Positions 1-8,144 of a DNA stretch of 64,000 bases are shown here, piece by piece (the stretch's first letter is position 1; each line of letters begins with the position of its first letter). The notes beneath the pieces were generated by a model, which saw only the letters and a list, made by a program, of their open reading frames with translations, did no database searches and was not told the origin of the DNA. A program made the translations under genes and the position numbers. The stretch covers positions 1,215,501 through 1,279,500 of the forward strand of contig CANNFX010000001.1 in the NCBI GenBank assembly GCA_947504025.1, written 5' to 3'. Source of the stretch: an uncultured Sphingomonadaceae bacterium. GTDB taxonomy: Bacteria > Pseudomonadota > Alphaproteobacteria > Sphingomonadales > Sphingomonadaceae.

Positions 1-361
1 GATCCGTCAAAGGCTCCAGAAAACCTCCAACATCCGTATTGAACCCACGCAAAGAACCATCATCTTGCCGCACCACGGTGTTCACTGCGCCAACTTTGGC
101 CGCCACTGGATCAAGACTATCCAAATATGGAATGATCGCCTGCTTATGCGGCATAGTCACATTGCAGCCTCGCCAATTGCCGTCACCAAGCACGCCAGCC
201 AAAAAGGCCTCGGGGGTATTTTCGACCAACTCGGCAGTATATTCCGCCTCCAATTCCAGTTTCCCGATCCAAAAATTATGAATCAAAGGTGATTTGGAAT
301 GGCTGATCGGATTACCGATCACACAGGCATAAGGCGTCACGGCAGGGTGGGTGGCAGTCAT
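1..361 (-). CDS. aroE: Shikimate dehydrogenase, partial (C-terminal part beyond the left edge)
   Basis: NADPH-dependent reduction of 3-dehydroshikimate to shikimate in the aromatic amino-acid pathway, in the cytoplasm. The leftward frame opens with ATG at 361 and runs off the window, giving the first 120 residues of a protein usually near 270. Visible family marks are the substrate-binding SKS near residues 22-24, NVTMPHK at 67-73 with the catalytic lysine at 73, GAVNT at 91-95 and the NTD aspartate at 110. The start codon overlaps the maf stop as ATGA, so the two are translationally coupled. Gene order ppsR-maf-aroE next to the origin is common in alphaproteobacteria. The NADP-binding half is not in view. 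Confidence 0.93.
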   Translation of the reverse strand, partial: MTATHPAVTPYACVIGNPISHSKSPLIHNFWIGKLELEAEYTAELVENTPEAFLAGVLGDGNWRGCNVTMPHKQAIIPYLDSLDPVAAKVGAVNTVVRQDDGSLRGFNTDVGGFLEPLTD

Positions 362-942
362 TGCGGCAAAATGCCTTCTGCCCGAAGTGCACCCAAAACG
401 GGCAGCAAGGGCATCCCAAGAACGGTGAACTGATCTCCTTCGATAGATTCGAACAGCTGAACGCCCAGTGCTTCAATCCGGAATACACCGACACAAAAAG
501 AAACTTCAGGCCATTCGGCATCCAGATAACTTTCGATGAAACTATCTGTAAGATTCCGCACCTGCATCCTAGCCATAGCGGCGTGATGCCATTTTATTTC
601 TGAGTTAACCGCCAATGCAGCGGCACTGTGCAGCTCCAACATCTTACCAGAGAAGAACCGTAGATGTTCGGCCGCATTCTCTCGTGACGATGGTTTGTCG
701 AAGCGCCGGCCTTCTACGGTAACGAGTGAATCGCTCCCGAGTACAGTGGCGTCCAAATGGTCACGCGACACGGCGAATGCTTTTGCTTCGGCAAGTGCAA
801 TCGCAATGTCTGCTGGCGCTGAGTCGGCCAATCGAGCTTCGAGCGCACGCTCATCCACATCAGCGGGCACAGCTTCGTAACGGACTCCGGCAGCGTCCAG
901 CATAGCGCGGCGAGATGCACTTTTTGAAGCGAGGATAATCAT
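358..942 (-). CDS. maf: Maf-family nucleotide pyrophosphatase
   Basis: Maf/YhdE-type proteins hydrolyse non-canonical or modified nucleoside triphosphates and were first noted as septum-formation inhibitors. The 194-residue protein starts with the family N-terminus [14 protein letters not shown] (the SxSxRR nucleotide-binding motif) and has GSDSLV with the conserved acidic residue near position 70. The length is normal. It overlaps both neighbours by ATGA (ppsR stop into the maf start at 939-942; maf stop into the aroE start at 358-361), so ppsR-maf-aroE is one leftward operon. Which nucleotide it prefers (dTTP/UTP or m7GTP class) cannot be read with certainty. Confidence 0.92.
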   Translation of the reverse strand: MIILASKSASRRAMLDAAGVRYEAVPADVDERALEARLADSAPADIAIALAEAKAFAVSRDHLDATVLGSDSLVTVEGRRFDKPSSRENAAEHLRFFSGKMLELHSAAALAVNSEIKWHHAAMARMQVRNLTDSFIESYLDAEWPEVSFCVGVFRIEALGVQLFESIEGDQFTVLGMPLLPVLGALRAEGILPQ

Positions 943-1784
943 ATTGGTTTTGGACCAACGCGCGGCGGTGTTTCACGCGCTTCCCGTTCATTATAGAGTT
1001 TGATGATCGCTGCTGCAGTTTCCTCGATTGAGCGGCGGGTCACATCGATCACAGGCCAGCCATTATCGGCATACATCCGCCGAGCAAATTTCACTTCCTG
1101 TTGGACCCGGTCATCATCGACATAGGATGTTTCAGTCCCTTCATTGAGGCTGAGAAGCCGGTTCCGGCGTATTTGAACCAACCGGTCCGGCGCAGTTGTA
1201 AGGCCAATAATCATTGGGTGGCGCAGCCGGAAAAGGTCGCCCGGAGGTGGGCTTTCGATCACCAGCGGAATATTGGCCGTCTTATAACCGCGGTTGGCCA
1301 GATATATGCTTGTCGGCGTTTTTGAGCAGCGCGAAACGCCGGCCAGAATGATGTCCGCTTCTTCCCAATCTTCGTAAGCAATGCCGTCATCATGCGCGAT
1401 TGTGTAGTGGATCGCATCAACCCGCTTGAAATAGGCTTCATCCATCAAATGCTGCCGGCCCGGGCGGCCATGCGCCTCTTGCCCAAGCTGGTCTTCCAGG
1501 GCTTCCGTCACTGCATCCAGCGCTGGCACCGCTGGAAGGCCCAGCGTACGGCAGTGTTCCTCTAGCCGAGAACGAGTTTCCGGGTTCACCAGAGTAAACA
1601 GCACCAAGCCCGGCTTTGCAGCCAACTCGCTCATAATCCGGTCCAGGTGAACACGGCTTCGAACCATAGGCCAGAAGTGGCGCACAACATCGGCATCGTC
1701 GAATTGGGCAAGCGCTGCCTTGGCGACCATTTCCAACGTCTCGCCGGTCGAGTCCGATACGAGATGCAAATTTAGTCTGGTCAT
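939..1784 (-). CDS. ppsR: Pyruvate phosphate dikinase / PEP synthase regulatory protein (DUF299)
   Basis: Bifunctional ADP-dependent kinase/phosphorylase that switches PEP synthase or pyruvate phosphate dikinase by phosphorylating a threonine. Starting at ATG 1784 gives 281 residues beginning [16 protein letters not shown], the usual family start. The phosphate-binding loop [11 protein letters not shown] sits at residues 149-159. The frame is open to a TTG at 1814, but that extension covers a DnaA-box-like site and is not family-like. In Caulobacter and Rickettsia the gene of this family flanks the chromosomal origin opposite hemE, and the same arrangement is seen here. It is the first gene of the operon with maf and aroE. 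Confidence 0.92.
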   Translation of the reverse strand: MTRLNLHLVSDSTGETLEMVAKAALAQFDDADVVRHFWPMVRSRVHLDRIMSELAAKPGLVLFTLVNPETRSRLEEHCRTLGLPAVPALDAVTEALEDQLGQEAHGRPGRQHLMDEAYFKRVDAIHYTIAHDDGIAYEDWEEADIILAGVSRCSKTPTSIYLANRGYKTANIPLVIESPPPGDLFRLRHPMIIGLTTAPDRLVQIRRNRLLSLNEGTETSYVDDDRVQQEVKFARRMYADNGWPVIDVTRRSIEETAAAIIKLYNEREARETPPRVGPKPI

Positions 1785-1805
1785 GAAGGATCGGTGCCTA
1801 ATGGC

Positions 1806-1814
1806 TGTGGACAA
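1806..1814 (-). promoter_or_regulatory. DnaA-box-like site TTGTCCACA
   Basis: Reads TTGTCCACA on the minus strand, one mismatch from the strong box TTATCCACA. It lies at the ppsR edge of the candidate origin and is the best match in the region. Confidence 0.55.
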
Positions 1815-1938
1815 TCACCGGCATAAACCACGGGATGAAAGCGCGGACAAGTTTTTGGGACGATTCCGTACCCACTGCTATCCTTCCCCACGGTGTTTTG
1901 AACACAGGCCCGCTAGCCCATTCACAGGCTGGGGACAG

Positions 1939-1947
1939 CGTGGAAAA
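1939..1947 (-). promoter_or_regulatory. DnaA-box-like site TTTTCCACG
   Basis: Reads TTTTCCACG on the minus strand, matching TTWTNCAC with a G in place of the last A. It directly abuts the GANTC-containing inverted repeat at 1948-1961. Confidence 0.45.
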
Positions 1948-2060
1948 GAGTCATTTGACTCATTGGTGCATGCGACTCTGGCAAGGATTCGGATGATGCA
2001 AAAACCACAAATCCAATCTGTTCAAAACGGGACAAGTCAGGCAGAGGGTTGCCGTCCCCA

Positions 2061-2069
2061 GTTTCCACA
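2061..2069 (+). promoter_or_regulatory. DnaA-box-like site GTTTCCACA
   Basis: Reads GTTTCCACA, matching TTWTNCACA at all but the first base. It lies about 20 bases before the AT-rich tract, the usual spacing side for strand opening. Confidence 0.5.
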
Positions 2070-2085
2070 GGGCCAACTACCTTCA

Positions 2086-2118
2086 ACAGAATCTATAAAT
2101 ATACTTATATATTTAGTA
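2086..2118. other. AT-rich tract, candidate DNA unwinding element
   Basis: About 33 bases, almost all A/T (with TATAAATATACTTATATATTT at its core in two overlapping halves), in a GC-leaning neighbourhood. It lies between the last DnaA-like box and the hemE start and may also contain the hemE promoter. Confidence 0.45.
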
Positions 2119-2132
2119 AGGACGCCTTCTCG

Positions 2133-3149
2133 ATGCCTGGTCCCCTTCTCGAAACACTGCGCGGATCGCAACTTTCTGTGCCTCCAGTCTGGCTTATGCG
2201 GCAAGCTGGCAGGTACTTGCCAGAGTACCGCGAACTAAGAGCTGACAAGGGTGGGTTTCTTGATCTTGTTTACGATAGCGATGCGGCGACTGAGGTTACG
2301 ATCCAGCCAATCAAGCGGTTTGGTTTCGATGGAGCAATCCTGTTTTCCGATATTCTGATCGTTCCGCATGCAATGGGCCAGCATTTGGAATTTCTTGCAG
2401 GTGAAGGGCCCAGGCTCTCGCCGCAGTTGCTAGATAGCGCTTTGTCGAGCCTTGAGGCTGTGCCTGAGCGCCTCCATGCGATTTATGAGACCGTGGCCAA
2501 GGTTAGGTCTGCTTTGGGCCCTGAGACCACCTTGTTGGGCTTTGCCGGCAGCCCGTGGACGGTTGCAACATATATGGTAGCAGGTGAAGGCAGCCGCGAT
2601 CAGTTTGATACACGCGCTATGGCGTACCGTGATCCGGTTGCATTTGCTGAAATTATCGATGCAATTACGGCTGTTACGGTTGAATATCTTTCTGGTCAGA
2701 TTGAAGCAGGCGCAGAGGCTGTCCAGCTGTTCGATAGCTGGGCTGGCAGTCTGGCACCGTCAGAGTTTGAACGCTGGGTTATTGCTCCAAATGCGGCAAT
2801 TACAGCCGCGATGCATGAACGGCACCCAACCGTTCCTGTGATTGGTTTTCCAAAAGGTGCGGGCGAGAAACTTCCATCCTATGCTCGCGAAACTGGCGTT
2901 GATGCGCTTGGCGTTGATGAGACAATCGATCCGATTTGGGCCGCGCGAGAACTCCCGGAAGGGTTACCGGTGCAGGGTAATCTTGATCCATTGCTGTTGC
3001 TCGCAGGCGGAACAGTGTTGGAAAAACGCATTGATGCAATTCTTGACGCATTTGCCGGTCGCCCGCATATCTTTAATCTCGGACATGGGATTGATCGCCG
3101 AACGCCAATTTCTCATGTCGAAGCATTGCTCAGAAAATTGCGGGGTTAA
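2133..3149 (+). CDS. hemE: Uroporphyrinogen decarboxylase
   Basis: Removes four carboxyl groups from uroporphyrinogen III to give coproporphyrinogen III in haem synthesis; cytoplasmic, cofactor-free. With the start at ATG 2133 (AAGGA at about 2117-2121 upstream) it is 338 residues, the family length. The frame is open further upstream to 2049, but that part is origin DNA. RQAGRYLPEYR at residues 23-33 is the family's substrate-binding signature, and the conserved FSDILIVPHAMG segment follows. It is followed 49 bases later by hemJ, another haem gene, then rho: a classic alphaproteobacterial order beside the origin. Confidence 0.97.
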   Translation: MPGPLLETLRGSQLSVPPVWLMRQAGRYLPEYRELRADKGGFLDLVYDSDAATEVTIQPIKRFGFDGAILFSDILIVPHAMGQHLEFLAGEGPRLSPQLLDSALSSLEAVPERLHAIYETVAKVRSALGPETTLLGFAGSPWTVATYMVAGEGSRDQFDTRAMAYRDPVAFAEIIDAITAVTVEYLSGQIEAGAEAVQLFDSWAGSLAPSEFERWVIAPNAAITAAMHERHPTVPVIGFPKGAGEKLPSYARETGVDALGVDETIDPIWAARELPEGLPVQGNLDPLLLLAGGTVLEKRIDAILDAFAGRPHIFNLGHGIDRRTPISHVEALLRKLRG

Positions 3150-3198
3150 AATTCTCCGCTCGCTCTCCTAAGTCACACCCATGCAGGATGTCTTCGCG

Positions 3199-3624
3199 AT
3201 GACCTATTTCTGGCTCAAGGCCGCACATATCATTTTTGTCATCTTTTGGATGGCGGGATTGTTTATGCTGCCGCGTTTCTTCGTTTATCATCAAGAAGCA
3301 CCCGAGGGTTCGCCAGAAGCAGATTCCTGGATCGACCGAGAGCGCAAGCTGCTAAAGATCATCCTATTGCCTTCAATCATAGTGGTTTGGCTGGCTGGTC
3401 TGGCCCTAGCAATGTCGACTGGCGCATTCACGCAAGGCTGGTTCCATGCCAAATTCTTGCTGGTGATTTTGCTCAGCGGTTATCATGGTTATCTGAGTGC
3501 TTATGCCAAGAAATTGGCGCGGGGCGAACGCCCGATTACCGGCAAGAAATTGCGGCTGCTTAACGAAGTGCCGGGTATTGCAGCAGTGCTGATTGTAATT
3601 TTGGTAGTCGTCAAACCGTTCTGA
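3199..3624 (+). CDS. hemJ: Protoporphyrinogen IX oxidase HemJ (UPF0093)
   Basis: Membrane oxidase of the penultimate haem step, used by bacteria lacking HemG or HemY. The 141-residue protein has about four membrane segments, an N-terminal YFWLKAAHIIFVIFWMAG with the conserved histidine, PRFFVYH after the first segment, and GKKLRLLNEVPG before the last. I take ATG 3199 because AGGA lies about 10 bases upstream and the family starts close to this point; an in-frame ATG at 3181 lacks a Shine-Dalgarno sequence. Its place between hemE and rho supports the haem role. Confidence 0.9.
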   Translation: MTYFWLKAAHIIFVIFWMAGLFMLPRFFVYHQEAPEGSPEADSWIDRERKLLKIILLPSIIVVWLAGLALAMSTGAFTQGWFHAKFLLVILLSGYHGYLSAYAKKLARGERPITGKKLRLLNEVPGIAAVLIVILVVVKPF

Positions 3625-3796
3625 ATTCGAGCCTCTGCAACGGCTCGTCGATTCCTGAATTGACGCCGACGCTTCGCAGTCGTAACTGACATTCAACCCG
3701 GCATCTGGTCGCCATTGCGACCGGACCCGCTTTCTCCAAGCCCATAGGTCCGCCGGCCATCACAGATACGCAATTCCTTTTTCTGGAAAACTACAA

Positions 3797-5062
3797 ATGC
3801 ATCTTAAAGATTTAAAACAAAATACCCCCGCCGAGCTGGTCAAAATGGCCGAAGATCTCGGTGTCGAGGCAGCGAGCACAATGCGCCGCCAGGATCTGAT
3901 GTTCAGCATCCTGCGCGAACTTGCCGAAGACGAAGAATATACAGCAGATATCATGGGCCTCGGTACGATCGAGGTTTTACAGGACGGCTTCGGCTTCCTG
4001 CGCAGCCCCGAAGCGAATTATCTTGCCGGACCCGACGATATCTATGTTTCGCCCAACATGGTCCGTAAGGCGGGCCTTCGCACAGGCGATACCGTCGAAG
4101 GCGAAATCCGCGCGCCCAAGGATGGCGAACGCTATTTCGCACTGAACACCATTACTACCGTCAATTATGATAATCCCGATGCAGTTCGCATGCGGACCAA
4201 TTTCGATAACCTCACACCGCTTTACCCGGATGAAAAGCTGTCGCTTGATACGCTTGACCCAACGGTGAAGGACAAGTCTGCGCGGGTGATCGATATCATC
4301 TCGCCGCAGGGCAAGGGTCAGCGCGCATTGATCGTGGCGCCGCCGCGTACCGGTAAAACGGTGCTGCTGCAGAACATCGCCAAAGCGATTACCGATAACC
4401 ATCCAGAAGTTTTCCTGATCGTGTTGCTCGTTGACGAACGTCCGGAGGAAGTCACTGACATGCAGCGCAGCGTGAAGGGTGAGGTTGTTTCCTCCACCTT
4501 TGACGAGCCTGCTACACGCCACGTCCAGGTCGCCGAAATGGTGATCGAGAAGGCCAAGCGTCTGGTCGAACACAAGCGCGATGTTGTCATCTTGCTCGAT
4601 TCCATCACGCGCCTCGGCCGTGCTTACAACACCGTCGTGCCCAGTTCGGGCAAGGTTTTGACCGGCGGTGTTGATGCCAACGCATTGCAACGCCCGAAAC
4701 GTTTCTTTGGTGCGGCACGTAACATCGAAGAAGGTGGCTCGCTGTCGATCATTGCAACCGCTCTGATCGATACAGGCAGCCGGATGGACGAAGTTATCTT
4801 CGAAGAATTCAAGGGCACCGGTAACTCGGAAATTGTCCTTGACCGTAAGGTTGCAGACAAGCGTATCTTCCCAGCACTTGACGTTGGCAAGTCCGGTACC
4901 CGCAAGGAAGAAATCCTTGTCGAGAAGGACAAGCTTTCGAAGATGTGGGTCCTGCGCCGTATCCTTATGCAAATGGGTACGATCGATGCGATGGAATTCT
5001 TGCTAGACAAGATGAAAGATTCCAAGACGAACGAAGACTTCTTCGACACGATGAACCAGTAA
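3797..5062 (+). CDS. rho: Transcription termination factor Rho
   Basis: Hexameric RNA-DNA helicase that ends transcription at C-rich unstructured RNA. 421 residues, normal length. It has the N-terminal helical Rho domain ([19 protein letters not shown]), the cold-shock-like RNA-binding domain with [16 protein letters not shown], Walker A APPRTGKT, and the conserved [10 protein letters not shown] and [16 protein letters not shown] stretches of the ATPase core. ATG 3797 has GGAAA about 8 bases upstream. The leader between hemJ and rho (3625-3796) has a short CGAGCC/GGCTCG hairpin at 3628-3647 but no clear regulator. A terminator follows. Confidence 0.98.
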   Translation: MHLKDLKQNTPAELVKMAEDLGVEAASTMRRQDLMFSILRELAEDEEYTADIMGLGTIEVLQDGFGFLRSPEANYLAGPDDIYVSPNMVRKAGLRTGDTVEGEIRAPKDGERYFALNTITTVNYDNPDAVRMRTNFDNLTPLYPDEKLSLDTLDPTVKDKSARVIDIISPQGKGQRALIVAPPRTGKTVLLQNIAKAITDNHPEVFLIVLLVDERPEEVTDMQRSVKGEVVSSTFDEPATRHVQVAEMVIEKAKRLVEHKRDVVILLDSITRLGRAYNTVVPSSGKVLTGGVDANALQRPKRFFGAARNIEEGGSLSIIATALIDTGSRMDEVIFEEFKGTGNSEIVLDRKVADKRIFPALDVGKSGTRKEEILVEKDKLSKMWVLRRILMQMGTIDAMEFLLDKMKDSKTNEDFFDTMNQ

Positions 5063-5073
5063 TCAGGGGCAAC

Positions 5074-5119
5074 GCCGGGTGGGCCAATTCATGTATCTCG
5101 GCCGCACCCGGCTTCTTTG
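5074..5119 (+). terminator. Hairpin after rho
   Basis: GCCGGGTG (5074-5081) pairs with CACCCGGC (5105-5112), extended inward by GGCC/GGCC around a 14-base loop, and followed by TTCTTTGG. The tail is only partly T, so termination strength is uncertain. Confidence 0.6.
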
Positions 5120-5185
5120 GCAATCAGCTGACCGGCGGATTTCCCGCTCTGAATTGAGGGTCCGCTGATCACCGCCTCTCGCTGT

Positions 5186-5701
5186 GTGTTAACGGGCGGT
5201 CCGGGTACCGGAAAATCGACGCTGCTTGCCGAATTGGCAAGGCGGGAAATTGCGACTGTTCCCGAGGTTGCACGTGCTATCCTTCAATCACCTGGCGGTA
5301 TGAAAATGCGTGCCGATCACCCGGCGACATTCGCACGAGCGATGTATCTGGGTGAGTTAAAGGCGTTCGAGGATGCGGGAAGGCGCGGGGGCCTAACGGT
5401 ATTTGATCGCGGTTTTGCTGACAGCGCTGCATTCCTTGAACTGGAAGGCTGCAAGCCGCTGACCGAGCTTGAAAATGCGGGACGGAAATGTCGCTACGAG
5501 GGTCCCGTTTTCCGTGCTCCACCGTGGCGCGAGATATATCACACCGATGCGGAACGTAATCAGGACTGGGACCAGGTGATTGCAAGTGATGCTGCCATTG
5601 CAGCGGTTTGGGAGCAGTATGGCTATCAGCTCATCGATTTACCGCTGCTGCCAGTTCGCGAAAGGGCTGACTGGTTATTGGCGCAGCTGGCAGCAGATTA
5701 A
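5186..5701 (+). CDS. AAA-type ATPase/kinase-like protein (AAA_28 style)
   Basis: Small P-loop NTPase of unknown role. Walker A GGPGTGKST appears within the first dozen residues, PEVARAIL follows, and FDRGFADSAAF resembles the Walker B/DRG area of nucleoside-kinase-like proteins. The only ordinary start is GTG 5186, which leaves just three residues before the P-loop and clips the first beta strand. The frame stays open to a stop at 5150, with the coding-like peptide ITASRCV ahead. GAGGG at 5156-5160 would suit CTG 5165 or ATC 5168, so the real start may be non-canonical. It is 172 residues or slightly more. Its stop overlaps the convergent gene by four bases. Confidence 0.75.
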   Translation: MLTGGPGTGKSTLLAELARREIATVPEVARAILQSPGGMKMRADHPATFARAMYLGELKAFEDAGRRGGLTVFDRGFADSAAFLELEGCKPLTELENAGRKCRYEGPVFRAPPWREIYHTDAERNQDWDQVIASDAAIAAVWEQYGYQLIDLPLLPVRERADWLLAQLAAD

Positions 5702-6096
5702 CCCCTCTGCGCCTCCAACTGCGCTGCCATCATATCCCAGATCTTGTTCACTGCTTTGAGCGGGCGCACCATGACTTTGAAATCCACGATCTGGCCATCA
5801 TCGTCAAAGCGTATCATGTCGATCCCGTTGATGTGAATGCCCTCTAGACTGGTTGTGAATTCGAGCACGATGTCGTTACCATCCACAATCTCACGCACAT
5901 ATTGGAAATCATCGCCGCCCAGAACTTTTCCGGCTGCGGAAAGATAGGCAATTACGATTTCGCGGCCTTTTTGCGGGCTGTGCACGACGGGTGAGTGGAA
6001 CACGGCGTCTTCGTGCAAAATGGACGCCAACCCCTCTACCGTGCTGCCATCAGAAATAACCGCGTGCCAGCGTTCCAGCTTGCCTTGTTCGCTCAT
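5698..6096 (-). CDS. NTF2-like / SnoaL-type nuclear transport factor 2 fold protein
   Basis: 132 residues with the cone-fold pattern of the SnoaL/NTF2 family: an N-terminal helix with WHAVI, LHEDAVFHSPVVHSP, a middle DIVLEFTTSLEGIHINGIDMIRFD strand pair and a closing DFKVMVRPLKAV. Such proteins act as small isomerases or ligand-binding modules, and the substrate cannot be named. No signal peptide. Its ATG overlaps the stop of the upstream FMN protein (TAATG at 6095-6098), so the two are co-translated. Confidence 0.8.
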   Translation of the reverse strand: MSEQGKLERWHAVISDGSTVEGLASILHEDAVFHSPVVHSPQKGREIVIAYLSAAGKVLGGDDFQYVREIVDGNDIVLEFTTSLEGIHINGIDMIRFDDDGQIVDFKVMVRPLKAVNKIWDMMAAQLEAQRG

Positions 6097-7694
6097 TATG
6101 CTCTCCTAAAGCTGTCGGCCCGGGCCTGCGCCCAGTAATCGGCGATTTTCGTACTGCCAGGATCATTCAGCAGGATGTTTTCATCCAGGAATTCGTACAC
6201 TTTGTCGATCGGGGCGGAGTATGCGCCGTTCAATCGCTCACGCATGTCGCGTGATGTAATCTGCCAAGGGTTTTCACAGCCCATTGCGACGACAATTTCG
6301 CGCAAGGAATGGACCGTCTGGTGCTGGAAGCGGGCCACACGCGGCCCCTTATCTTCGATCACCAACCCGCTTTGTCGCCATTCCTCCTGTGTGGCGACGC
6401 CCGTCGGGCAGTCACCGCGGTGACATTGCATCGATTGGACACAGCCGAGCGAGAACATGAAAGGCCGCGCCGCATTGCACCAGTCGGCGCCAAGCGCGAA
6501 AGCCTTGGCCATACCGGCGCCGGAATGGATCTTGCCGGCAGCTGCCAACTTCACTTTATCCTTTAAGCCCGCGCCAACTAGCGCATTTCGGACCCAAATG
6601 AGCCCTTCGCGCAATGGCATGCCGACACTGTTCGACAGTTCTAGCGGAGCTGCGCCAGTGCCGCCTTCTGCACCATCTACTGTGATGAAGTCGGGTGTAA
6701 TTCCGGTTTCAAGCATGGCTTTAGAAATGGCTAGAATTTCATGTGGCTGGCCGACGCATAATTTAATGCCAACCGGCTTGCCGCCAGATAAATCCCTAAG
6801 TTGCGCAATCCATTGCAACATCTCAATCGGCGTTGAAAAAGTTGTGTGCGCAGCAGGAGAATGAACTGTTTCCCAAGGGGTTACGCCGCGTGCCTCTGCG
6901 ATCTCGGGAGTTACTTTGGATCCGGGAAGGACGCCGCCGTGGCCAGGTTTGGCGCCTTGGCTGAGCTTGATTTCGATCATCTTGACCGCATCGCCGCCGG
7001 CATTTTCGGTGAATAATCCCGCGTCGAAACCGCCGTCTTTGGCCCTACATCCGAAATATCCGCTACCGAGCTCCCATATCAAATCGCCGCCATGTGCACG
7101 GTGGTATTTGCTGATACTGCCTTCGCCCGTGTTATGTGCAAAGCCGCCTATACTTGCGCCCAGATTGAGCGCTTCGATGGCTTTCGCTGATAGTGAGCCG
7201 AAGCTCATCGCTGAAATGTTGAGCAAAGCAGAGCTATAGGGCTTGGCGCAGGCCCCTTCGCCGACATTCACGCGCCAAAATTCGGGCGCTTCTTCCTTTG
7301 GGGCGATGGAGTGGCCGAGCCATTCATATTCGTCCGAATAGACATCAAGTTCGGTGCCCATTGGGTGCGAGTCCAACTCACCTTTGGCGCGGGCATAGAT
7401 TAGACTGCGCTGTTGATGGCTGAAAGGCCGTCCGTCGAGATCACTCTCCACAAAATAGGACTGCACGAATGGACGTAATTCTTCCGATAACCAGCGGATT
7501 CGAGCGATAAGTGGGTAGTTTCGCCGGAGCGCATGCTTGTGCTGGAAGAAATCGACAATCGTGATAACCAAAGCCGGTACCAGCAGGATCAATGCAAGGC
7601 GTAAGGGGGGATGCAGAGCGCAGCCTGCAACTGCCGCTAGAACCAGAGCGGGGATCAGATAGCGCGGTGCGGTGAAATTGCTCGTAGCCGTCAT
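6096..7694 (-). CDS. FMN-binding glutamate synthase-like protein, membrane-anchored
   Basis: 532 residues. After two hydrophobic N-terminal segments (about residues 9-42) comes a glutamate-synthase FMN barrel: LNISAMSFGSLS, NTGEGSIS, KIGQ-like LSQGAKPGHGG, and DGAEGGTGAAPLE. Near the C-terminus CHRGDCPTGVATQ carries cysteines placed like the 3Fe-4S ligands of GltB. It lacks the amidotransferase domain, so it belongs to the archaeal-type or stand-alone GltB2 family whose reaction is not settled. The start at ATG 7694 is chosen for GAGGAA seven bases upstream; longer in-frame starts at 7718 and 7772 have none. It heads a two-gene unit with the NTF2-like gene. Confidence 0.88.
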   Translation of the reverse strand: MTATSNFTAPRYLIPALVLAAVAGCALHPPLRLALILLVPALVITIVDFFQHKHALRRNYPLIARIRWLSEELRPFVQSYFVESDLDGRPFSHQQRSLIYARAKGELDSHPMGTELDVYSDEYEWLGHSIAPKEEAPEFWRVNVGEGACAKPYSSALLNISAMSFGSLSAKAIEALNLGASIGGFAHNTGEGSISKYHRAHGGDLIWELGSGYFGCRAKDGGFDAGLFTENAGGDAVKMIEIKLSQGAKPGHGGVLPGSKVTPEIAEARGVTPWETVHSPAAHTTFSTPIEMLQWIAQLRDLSGGKPVGIKLCVGQPHEILAISKAMLETGITPDFITVDGAEGGTGAAPLELSNSVGMPLREGLIWVRNALVGAGLKDKVKLAAAGKIHSGAGMAKAFALGADWCNAARPFMFSLGCVQSMQCHRGDCPTGVATQEEWRQSGLVIEDKGPRVARFQHQTVHSLREIVVAMGCENPWQITSRDMRERLNGAYSAPIDKVYEFLDENILLNDPGSTKIADYWAQARADSFRRA

Positions 7695-7813
7695 CGTAGT
7701 TTCCTCTGCCGGATGCATTTCCACCCCTATCGGTTGGTGCTGGGCCTTGCCAAGTGGGCATGGGACGCCCAAATCTTATGGAACGGCCACAGAAGCCCAA
7801 CGGAGAAGAGCAT

Positions 7814-8086
7814 ATGAAGGTCAACGTTGAAATTGATTGTACACCTGAAGAGGCGCGTACGTTCATGGGTTTGCCCGATGTCGGCAAAGCGAACGACATC
7901 TATGTCGACATGATGTCCAAGGCGATGAAGGGGGTTTCGAACCCCGATCAACTGACAGAATATGCCAAAAACCTCGCCCCGATGGGCCAAATGGGCATGA
8001 AATTATTCCAGAATTTCGTCGAAGGCGGGATAAATGCCGGAACTAAGGCGGCGGGCAAGTCGTCCAAGAAGAAATCCGACGACTGA
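7814..8086 (+). CDS. DUF6489 family protein
   Basis: 90 residues, cytoplasmic by appearance, function unknown. It begins MKVNVEIDCTPEEARTFMGLPDV, a conserved opening in alphaproteobacterial proteins of this group, has a Met-rich middle and ends in a Lys/Ser-rich tail (SSKKKSDD). ATG 7814 is chosen because GGAGAAGAG sits just before it; the frame extends to 7754 but runs over the divergent gene's upstream region. It stands alone ahead of mnmE, 58 bases away. The amphipathic, phasin-like composition is noted but is not enough to name a role. Confidence 0.8.
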   Translation: MKVNVEIDCTPEEARTFMGLPDVGKANDIYVDMMSKAMKGVSNPDQLTEYAKNLAPMGQMGMKLFQNFVEGGINAGTKAAGKSSKKKSDD

Positions 8087-8144
8087 ACCCGGACGCTGAC
8101 ATAGCCGCTTTTCGCGGTAGCCAGTTCCTGTAATAGATTCCGCT

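Larger units (their letters stand above)
1785..2132. other. oriC: Candidate chromosomal replication origin (oriC) between ppsR and hemE
   Basis: This is the only gene-free stretch over 300 bases, set between divergent ppsR and hemE, the position of oriC in Caulobacter and Rickettsia. It holds DnaA-box-like sites TTGTCCACA (minus strand, 1806-1814), TTTTCCACG (minus, 1939-1947) and GTTTCCACA (plus, 2061-2069), each one or two bases from TTATCCACA. An AT-rich tract lies at about 2086-2118, just before hemE. There are six GANTC sites (1862, 1948, 1957, 1974, 1986, 2089), the CcrM methylation sequence. Position and site content are seen; origin function is inferred. No CtrA box of the form TTAA-N7-TTAA is visible here. 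Confidence 0.72.

Noticed and set aside
1720..2238. 172-residue plus-strand frame through the candidate origin
   Set aside because: It runs across ppsR antisense, origin DNA and hemE in another frame, with no family match.
3977..4972. 331-residue open frame on the minus strand across rho
   Set aside because: It mirrors the rho codons; rho is intact and recognisable, and the antisense product has no domain or ribosome-binding site.
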